This document shows, piece by piece, positions 58,779 through 64,000 of a stretch of DNA of 64,000 bases. Below the pieces are notes generated by a model. The model ran no database searches, was not told the DNA's origin, and saw nothing but the letters and a program-made list of their open reading frames with translations. This stretch comes from JASHPR01 sp963795055. Its GTDB lineage: Bacteria > Actinomycetota > Actinomycetes > Streptosporangiales > Streptosporangiaceae. The DNA is taken from positions 11,115-75,114 of the forward strand of contig CAWCGJ010000032.1 in NCBI GenBank assembly GCA_963795055.1, written 5' to 3'. A program made the position numbers and the translations under genes. Positions within the stretch are counted from its first letter, which is position 1; each line of letters begins with the position of its first letter.

Positions 58779-59815
58779 TCACCCCGCGCGCGATGCCCGC
58801 CTGACCCGCCCCAGCCAGGACACGATCGCCACCGGCCACACCAGCACGGCGACAAGCAGGATGACGAGCCAGGCCGCCAGGCCGCCGTACAAGCGAGATG
58901 GGACGGTGGCGGCGAGACTGGGCAGGAGCCCGGTCGCTACCAGCCCCGCGACCCGGCGGCCCACGGGGCCGGGTACGAGCGTGACGGCTACCGCGACCGC
59001 GATCGCCAGGACGCCCAGCAGGCGGAAGGCAAGATCTCCCGACGGCGCGGCAGGGTGCACCAGCTGAACGATCGAGGGGAACCCGAAGCCTGCGGACAGG
59101 CCCGCGATCATGAGGCAGGCTCGCCGCCACCCCACGATCGCCAGACCCCGCAGCGGGCCGGGGGACAAGGCCAGCGAGCAAGCCGCCAGGCTGGCCAGGA
59201 CGACAGGGACGTCAACCGTGCCCAGGAACTGGAAAAGCCCTTGGGACAAGACACCGCTCTCCTGCACGCTCGCGGTCAGCACAGCCAGCCAGGCGAGCGT
59301 CAGCGAGATGGCCGCGATCACCGCGGCTGCTCCCCGGCAGCCGGTCAGCCCCAGCAGCACCACCGCCAGCCAGGCCAGCACCACGACGGACTCCCCAGAG
59401 AGGGCAGGACCGGGAGCAGTGTCCAGAACGGAACCCTCGCGGCGGCGGTTGCATCCATGGCTCCCCGTCCCAGGGCGAGGAGGATGACCACCACCGCCGG
59501 GGCGATCAGGCTCACGACGGCCAGGGCGTCCTGCCCGGCGTCGGCGGCCAGCCAGCCGGGGATCCGGCGTACCCGGATCACCAGGCCGCAGGCGGCCAGG
59601 TTCACCGCCTGGCGCAGGCCCGGCGCGCGCTGTCCGGTCCGGGCGGCGGCCAGCAGCACGCCGAGCATCTCCTCCCGGTGGAACTCGCGGTGGGTGGGCG
59701 GGTAGCAGCGCAGCAAGCGCCGGTAGCGTCGTTCCAGGACGGCCGCCCCGGCCGGGTCCCTCGCTGGCATGTCCCCTCCCGGCCCGGTGGCCTGGCCGGT
59801 TCCGGCCGCGCTCAC
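58779..59815 (-). pseudogene. Membrane protein gene broken by one frameshift
   Basis: The frame from GTG 59815 encodes RYRRLLRCYPPTHREFHREEMLGVLLAAA and continues to VPFWTLLPVLPSLG at about 59395. A second frame, from about 59384 to 58779, continues with eight or so hydrophobic spans. One indel near 59390-59400 separates them. The GTG start overlaps the PadR stop (GTGA), the normal coupling in such pairs. Either a real mutation or a sequence error. Confidence 0.75.
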
Positions 59816-60165
59816 GCGGTGCCTCCGGCGAGCCGCGCGCGCAGCCGCTGCGCCGCGACGGCGGCGCTGGCGCGCCGGCGTTCGGTCTCGGCCGCCAGCA
59901 GCGCCGCGCCCTCGTCGGTGAGCCGGTAGTACCGGCGCAGCCGGCCGTCGGCGACTTCCTCCCGGTCCGGCTCGACCAGCCTGGCCGAATGCAGCCGGTC
60001 CAGCGCCATGTACAGGGTCCCGGTCTGCAGCCGGGTCACGCCACCGGAGATACGCTCAGCATCGGTGATGATCCCGTAGCCATGCTGGGGCCCCGCCGCC
60101 AGAGCGGTCAGGATGAGGAACGTAGGCTCCTGCATGCTCCGCTTCTTCATGTCATAGGCATACAT
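59812..60165 (-). CDS. PadR-family transcriptional regulator
   Basis: 117 aa. FLILTALAAGPQHGYGIITDAERISGGVTRLQTGTLYMALDRLHSARLVEP is the PadR winged helix; RRYYRLTDEGAALLAAETERRR is the wing and C-terminal helix. It is coupled to the frameshifted membrane protein (GTGA overlap). Start could be ATG 60165 or a downstream in-frame ATG (60150); TTG 60168 also opens. Probably represses its own operon; a candidate dyad (TAGG...CCTA) spans the start region. Confidence 0.86.
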   Translation of the reverse strand: MYAYDMKKRSMQEPTFLILTALAAGPQHGYGIITDAERISGGVTRLQTGTLYMALDRLHSARLVEPDREEVADGRLRRYYRLTDEGAALLAAETERRRASAAVAAQRLRARLAGGTA

Positions 60166-60323
60166 CAACCATCTACCTATAGCAAGCCGCCAGGCTCTTA
60201 ATTTTCCGGACGAGCCGCGGGCGCGAGTATCCCGGCCTGGCCCGCCCTCACCCGGGTGCCGGACGCGGTCAGCTGGTTCCTACTCCTCCCGTTTCCTCGT
60301 AGGCGCCAAATCCTGGTGAGTGG

Positions 60324-60401
60324 TCGCCGGGTCTAGGGTTCGGCGTAGCCGATCGCGTGCGACGCGACCGTAGGGAGCGCCCTAGACGCGGTGGCCGCGA
60401 G
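60324..60401 (+). repeat. Short dispersed repeat adjoining structured repeat copy C
   Basis: GTCTAGGG (60331-60338) and CCCTAGAC (60380-60387) form an 8-bp inverted repeat around GTAGCCGATCGCGTGCGACG and CGACCGTAGGGAGCG. Closely matches 43748 and less so 36501. Structured repeat copy C begins directly after it. The remainder of the 542-bp gap between PadR and CutA shows no gene. Confidence 0.65.
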
Positions 60402-60625
60402 CTGGACAATGGATGGCGAGGAAGACGGCTGTGCGTGCGCCGATCTGCGTGCCTGTCGAGTCTTCTTGATCTGCGTCCCTGCGAGTGTGGCCCGGTGTGC
60501 GTCGGCCGGGGCCTCCCCAAGGCCGGAGGCCGACGCTGACGCCGGGCCAGCGGCGCCGCAGGCGCCGCCTTGATCTATATACGGCTCAATTCGGCAACGC
60601 AGCGTGGATGCAAGCGTGGATGCTG
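60402..60625 (+). repeat. Structured dispersed repeat, copy C
   Basis: Starts CTGGACAATGG-ATGGCGAGGAAGACGGC. Outer stem GCGTCGGCC (60499-60507)/GGCCGACGC (60528-60536) encloses GGCC-TCCCCAA-GGCC (60510-60524). Hairpin GGCGCC-GCA-GGCGCC (60552-60566) precedes TTGATC (60570-60575), then AATTCGGCAACGC. It ends with GCGTGGATGCAA (60602-60613) and GCGTGGATGCTG (60614-60625). Two base pairs of the outer stem differ from copy B with both sides changed. Confidence 0.8.
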
Positions 60626-60707
60626 GCCGGGCTGCTGTCCAGCGAATCGTGTCGGCCTGGTGGCCGCGCTCGCCGCGAGGATGTCACTCGCCGACTTGGG
60701 GGTGTCC

Positions 60708-61040
60708 TCATGCAGAGATCGCTGCGTCGGTCTGTGCCTCGATCCACCTGAGATAGTCGGGGTTGCCGTCCGTGATCGGCCTCGCGGATACGCCGGGTAC
60801 CTCGTACGGGTGTTCGCGCTTGGCGCGGGCAACTATGTCGGCTACCCGTGCACAGCGAGTGTGAACGGATACCCGGCCCTCGGTCCGCTCGTGGACCTGG
60901 CCTTGCCAGGTGTAGATCGATCGGACCGGAGTGAAGTTGTGCGCGCTGGCCGCTAGGCCGTCTGCGACTAGCGATCGGGCGAACGAGTAGAGCCAGTCCG
61001 GGTCGGGGGCGGTGATCACGACTTCGCAGAGTTCAGCCAT
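60708..61040 (-). CDS. cutA: CutA1-type divalent-ion tolerance protein
   Basis: 110 aa. LCEVVITAPDPDWLYSFARSLVADGLAASAHNFTPVRSIYTWQGQVHE and KREHPYEVPGVSARPITDGNPDYLRWIE are the CutA trimer fold, close in length to E. coli CutA (112 aa). Role in copper or divalent ion tolerance is inferred from the family; HPYEVP is conserved. Its start overlaps the XRE gene stop by 8 bp, so it is translated from the same message as the repressor. Confidence 0.85.
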   Translation of the reverse strand: MAELCEVVITAPDPDWLYSFARSLVADGLAASAHNFTPVRSIYTWQGQVHERTEGRVSVHTRCARVADIVARAKREHPYEVPGVSARPITDGNPDYLRWIEAQTDAAISA

Positions 61041-61653
61041 CGACGTACGGGACTCCCTCGCTGCTGATCAGCTTGCGCATGGTTTCTTCGGATTCCTCCT
61101 GTGTTTGCCCCATCGTGCCCCATCCGGTCATGATGCGACCGTCGTAGCCGAGGCCGACCCACCGCCCGGACATGTTCAGCCCGTGCGGGTGCAGCACGAA
61201 GTACATCGTGCCCTTGGACCGGATCGACCCGTCGTTGGCCGCGTACCAGCCCATCAGCACTTCGTTGTCCCACAGCCGAAGCTCTCCGCTCCAGTGGTAG
61301 CCGCCTTCCTCGACGGCCAGGCCGCGGGTAACGGTGGAGACCTGGAGCAGGTCTCCTTCCTGCTTGATCTCTACCTGCTGGGCGGCGATCTTCTGGGCGC
61401 CGTCGCGGAAGGTCTGCCATGACGCCCACCACAGCCCGCTCAGCTTGACCCGGTGCGACGGCTTGCCCGCCAGCTCTCCTACTGAGATCCCTAGCGCGTC
61501 GGCGATGGCTACCGCCACGGATAGTAGTGGCTGCTGCTCGCCTGCCTCATAGCGCCGGATCTGTCGCACGTCGACACCTGCGGCTTCGGCAAGATCGCGC
61601 TGCGACATGCCGGTTTCGCTGCGGCGTTCACGGATGACCTCGGACATCTCCAC
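61033..61653 (-). CDS. XRE-family repressor with C-terminal beta-rich sensor domain
   Basis: 206 aa. HTH (SEVIRERRSETGMSQRDLAEAAGVDVRQIRRYEAGEQQPLLSVAVAIADALGI) at residues ~4-57. The C-terminal ~140 residues (VTRGLAVEEGGYHWSGELRLWD, HPHGLNMSGRWVGLGYDGRIMTGWGTM) are beta-rich and do not look like a LexA/CI peptidase. Divergent from the Pra gene and likely its repressor, acting on the four dyads between them. GTG 61653 is preferred for the GGAGG eight bases upstream; ATG at 61647 is an alternative. Confidence 0.82.
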   Translation of the reverse strand: MEMSEVIRERRSETGMSQRDLAEAAGVDVRQIRRYEAGEQQPLLSVAVAIADALGISVGELAGKPSHRVKLSGLWWASWQTFRDGAQKIAAQQVEIKQEGDLLQVSTVTRGLAVEEGGYHWSGELRLWDNEVLMGWYAANDGSIRSKGTMYFVLHPHGLNMSGRWVGLGYDGRIMTGWGTMGQTQEESEETMRKLISSEGVPYVDG

Positions 61654-61667
61654 CTGCTCATCCTCCC

Positions 61668-61751
61668 AGGACTAAATCGTCCTTGACAAGCGGACTGATA
61701 CGTCCGATGCTAGGGGACGAAGAGGTCCGCTGATGCGGACGAAATAGTCAC
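61668..61751. promoter_or_regulatory. Array of four phased XRE-type operator dyads
   Basis: Dyads of form nGGAC-N6-GTCCn: AGGAC-N6-GTCCT (61668-61683), CGGAC-N6-GTCCG (61691-61706), GGGAC-N6-GTCCG (61714-61729) and CGGAC-N6-GTCAC (61736-61751, one arm weaker). Start-to-start spacing is 23, 23 and 22 bp. TTGACA at 61683-61688 overlaps the first. They fill the gap between the divergent XRE and pra genes. Confidence 0.8.
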
Positions 61752-61767
61752 ATAGGAGGTGAGAGCC

Positions 61768-62187
61768 ATGGCTCTCGGTAACGGAGTGCGGCTGCCGGTG
61801 GGCATGGCCGAGGTGTTCCCGGCTGGGTGTCACCTGCTGCCGGACTCGATCAGCGAAGCGCAGGACTGGGACGAGGTGTCCCGGGTCCGGACGCCTGCGG
61901 TGGACAAGATCACCGGCCAGCGGGTGTGGCATGTGCGCGTGGTGGACATGGACTCCGCGCTGGAGGGCCGGTCCCGCGAGGTGGTGGTCAAGGTCGCGGC
62001 CGAACGGGCGCCGGTCCCGCCGACCCGGACCGCGTTCGAGGCGGTGGAGTTCGAGAACCTCACCGTCACCCCGTACGTCGACAACGGGCGGTGCCAGGGC
62101 CGGGGCCGCTGCGCGGCGCGGATGGCATTCTCACTGCGCGCGACCGGACTCAAGGCCGCCCGCCCGGCCGCAAAGGAAGTTGCCTGA
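61768..62187 (+). CDS. pra: Pra-like AICE replication/integration/excision activator
   Basis: 139 aa. MALGNGVRLPVGMAEVFPAGCHLL, VDKITGQRVWHVRVVDMD and FEAVEFENLTVTPYV match the actinomycete pSAM2 Pra family that activates element excision and replication. RBS TAGGAGGTGAG precedes ATG 61768. The divergent XRE repressor and four dyads suggest the element is kept silent by repression of pra. Stop overlaps the next start by one base (TGATG). Confidence 0.78.
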   Translation: MALGNGVRLPVGMAEVFPAGCHLLPDSISEAQDWDEVSRVRTPAVDKITGQRVWHVRVVDMDSALEGRSREVVVKVAAERAPVPPTRTAFEAVEFENLTVTPYVDNGRCQGRGRCAARMAFSLRATGLKAARPAAKEVA

Positions 62188-62465
62188 TGCCCGCCAAGAG
62201 GGTCACCACCGTGACCCTGCCGGTCGACCCCCGGTCGGCAGTGGCGTTCGAGGCCTACCGGGATCACACGCCGCTGCTGACGATCATGGCCGTCCGGCCC
62301 GGCCTGCTGGTGACCCTGACCCTGCCCGAGCACCTGGAGGCCGGGCATGTGCGGTTCGCCCGCGACCTGGCCCGCCAGGCCGCTCGGTATGCGATCGAGG
62401 TCGAGCGCTCCTGGCGCGGCCTGCCCGCGCTCGCCTCTCTCACCCGAACCCGTCATCCGGGGTGA
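62187..62465 (+). CDS. AICE-associated small protein
   Basis: 92 aa, unrecognised. VTTVTLPVDPRSAVAFEAYRDHTPLLTIMAVRPGLLVTLTLPEHLEAGHVRFARDLARQAARYAIEVERSWRGL suggests a small alpha/beta protein. ATG overlaps the Pra stop (TGATG) so the two are translationally coupled; position and coupling point to element maintenance. Confidence 0.6.
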   Translation: MPAKRVTTVTLPVDPRSAVAFEAYRDHTPLLTIMAVRPGLLVTLTLPEHLEAGHVRFARDLARQAARYAIEVERSWRGLPALASLTRTRHPG

Positions 62466-62554
62466 GGGTCATGGCCCCGGCCAGTGATGACAGCACCGGC
62501 CGGGGCTTCCCACCTTCTCCACTCCCGAGCAGCACTCAGGAAGGAACCATCATC

Positions 62555-62809
62555 ATGACCGATCAGCCCGCCCGGGTCACGCCAGGCGAGATCAGCGCCC
62601 TGCTCGACCAGGCCCGCCAGATGATCAGTGGCGGCGCGTCGCTGGATGAGCAGATCGCCTACCACGAGCACAAGGCCAGCCTGCTGTCGCGGGTCGCCGC
62701 CGACCTGGACACCGCCGAGGCGCACCAGGTGGCGGCCGACGCCTGGCACTACGTGCGGACCCTGGCCGCCCGTCGCGACGCCGCGGTCCCCGAGGAGGCG
62801 GCGCAGTGA
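62555..62809 (+). CDS. AICE-associated small helical protein
   Basis: 84 aa, unrecognised: TPGEISALLDQARQMISGGASLDEQIAYHEHKASLLSRVAADLDTAEAHQVAADAWHYVRTLA, two or three amphipathic helices. ATG 62555 has GGAAGGAAC upstream. Its end overlaps the tra start by 4 bp (GTGA). Typical of accessory genes between pra and tra in AICEs. Confidence 0.6.
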   Translation: MTDQPARVTPGEISALLDQARQMISGGASLDEQIAYHEHKASLLSRVAADLDTAEAHQVAADAWHYVRTLAARRDAAVPEEAAQ

Positions 62810-64000
62810 AGATGTCGGCGTTCTCCGGGGATCAGATCGCCCAGGTCAACAACCCCGACCCGTTCGCGGTCCCGGTATGGCGCTCCCCGGTGTACCACAC
62901 CCCGGGCTGGGTGATCACCATCGTGCAGCTGGCCCGGGCCATCAGGGCCTTGGTCGCGTTCCTGGCCCGGCACCCGCTGGCCACCCTGACCGCCGCGATG
63001 CTGGTGCTGACCTGGCGGGAGTTCGGCTGGCCCGGCCCGGTCATTCTCACCGCGTCCATCGTCGCGGTGCTGGCGGCCTGGTGGTGGCAGTGGCGGGCCT
63101 CGTTCCGCCGCCATGTCACCGGCCGGGTACGGGGGAAGTGGCGGCGCTGGCACTACCAGCGGCACTGGGCCGCGGTGATGACCATCGGCCGCCTTGCCCC
63201 CGTCTACCAGGGGCGGCTGCTGCTGCCGGTACTCGGCAAAATCACCTCCACCCCTTATACGACTGGGTGCTGACCGGGATCGTGTCCGGCCAGTCCGCCG
63301 AGGACTTCGCCCGCCGCGCCGAGGCCTTGGCGCACGGGTTCGGCGCGCTGCTGTGCCGGGTCCGGTCGTCCCGGCCGGGGTGGCTGGTGCTGGAGTTCGT
63401 CCGCCGCGACGCCCTAGCCGTCATCATCCCCGCCCTGCCCATCCCCATCCATGTCGATCTCAAGGCGCTGGCCATCGGCCGCCGCGAAGACGGCTCGCTC
63501 TGGCTGGTCCGCCTGCACGGCACCCACCTCCTGATCGCTGGGGCCACCGGGGCCGGGAAGGCCTCGATCATCTGGGGCCTGATCCGCGCCATCTTCCCTG
63601 CCCTGCGGTCTGGGCTGGTCCGGCTGCTCGGCGCTGATCCTAAGCGGATGGAACTGTCCTACGGCCGGGAGATCTTCGACACTTACGGCCGGTACGCCGC
63701 CGACCCCGCCGACATCGCCGCGATGCTGAGCCAGGCCGTCAGGGAGATGCAAGATCGTGCCGAGCACCTGGGCGGCAGGCAGCGTGATCACACGCCCACG
63801 GCTGCGCTGCCGTTCGTGGTGATCATCGTGGATGAGGTCGCGTTCCTGACCGCCTACCACCCCGACAAGGCCCTGCGGGAGCGGATCAAGGCCGACCTGG
63901 CCACCCTCACCACCAAACCAGGGCAGTCGGCTACTGCGTCGTGGCCGCGCTGCAGGACCCGCGCAAGGAAGTCATGTCCATCCGCAACCTGTTCCCCGAC
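62806..64000 (+). pseudogene. FtsK/SpoIIIE-like conjugative translocase (Tra), frameshifted and cut by window edge
   Basis: The N-terminal frame (62806-63273, GTG start) has two spans (LTAAMLVLTW, VILTASIVAVLAAWWW) and ends with a stop. A second frame from about 63260 carries LIAGATGAGKASIIWGL (Walker A; Gly-Lys-Ala where GKGS is usual) and VVIIVDEVAFLTAY (Walker B). Near 63920 the frame moves again to VGYCVVAALQDPRKEVMSIRNLFPD, the segment following Walker B in TraB/TraSA. Two indels break it; the gene runs off the end. It would pump double-stranded DNA at mycelial contact. Confidence 0.82.

Noticed and set aside
58206..59705. 499-codon plus-strand frame
   Set aside because: Antisense to the DUF1707 and membrane protein genes; Gln/Asp/Gly/Arg-rich with no domain.

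Overview
The window is high-GC DNA (about 70% by eye) from an actinomycete, probably a filamentous one. The gene content supports this: a SARP-type regulator, an Rv1733c-type membrane protein, DinB/DUF664 proteins, ECF42-like sigma factors paired with YCII (DGPF) proteins, and a block resembling an actinomycete integrative and conjugative element (AICE: XRE repressor, Pra, FtsK-like Tra). GTG starts are common. Genus cannot be fixed from this window.

Layout. (1) 1-31 kb is mostly intact chromosomal housekeeping and regulatory DNA: an MreB-like gene cut by the window edge, a GNAT, a sugar-porter MFS, a YCII/ECF42-like sigma pair behind a motif-matching promoter, a large SARP-AAA-TPR regulator, a BBE-like flavoprotein, a Clp-N-only protein divergent from a small HTH gene, AMP nucleosidase, an RCC1-repeat lipoprotein, a two-pore-helix ion channel, a VOC/TetR divergent pair with a clear operator, an NlpC/P60 hydrolase, an ArsR-AHSA1 fusion with a textbook promoter and twin operators, a DUF1254 protein, a phosphoesterase, and an APH/DUF7064 operon behind a KstR-like box. 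(2) 31.7-58.3 kb is a mosaic. Intact genes (VOC, MBL, S9 peptidase, a second YCII/sigma pair, phosphoesterase, NmrA, methyltransferase, TetR, GT39, RraA-like, BAAT-type lipoprotein, WD40, two APH-fold kinases) are mixed with wreckage: three integrase remnants, an IS3 transposase tail, a DUF4331 deletion product, an ABC-transporter N-terminus and a truncated membrane-protein copy. The segment is bracketed by two direct copies of a tRNA 3'-end-like sequence that share 20 identical bases, and a decayed tyrosine integrase sits just inside the right copy. It may be a degenerate integrated island. (3) 58.4-60.2 kb holds a truncated DUF1707 gene and a PadR regulator with a frameshifted membrane protein. 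(4) 60.7-64 kb is the AICE-like block: CutA overlapping an XRE repressor, a divergent region with four evenly spaced dyads, then pra, two small genes and a frameshifted FtsK-like tra gene that runs off the window.

The most unusual item is a three-copy intergenic repeat of about 220 bp (40281-40501, 51931-52146, 60402-60625). It folds into nested GC hairpins, with compensatory base changes between copies, and ends in a 12-bp tandem duplication whose sequence differs in each copy. It looks like a mobile or dispersed structured RNA and I could not match it to a known family. A second, shorter repeat (36501, 43748, 60324) abuts one copy. Regulatory architecture is unusually readable here: several operators and promoters can be assigned to adjacent regulators.
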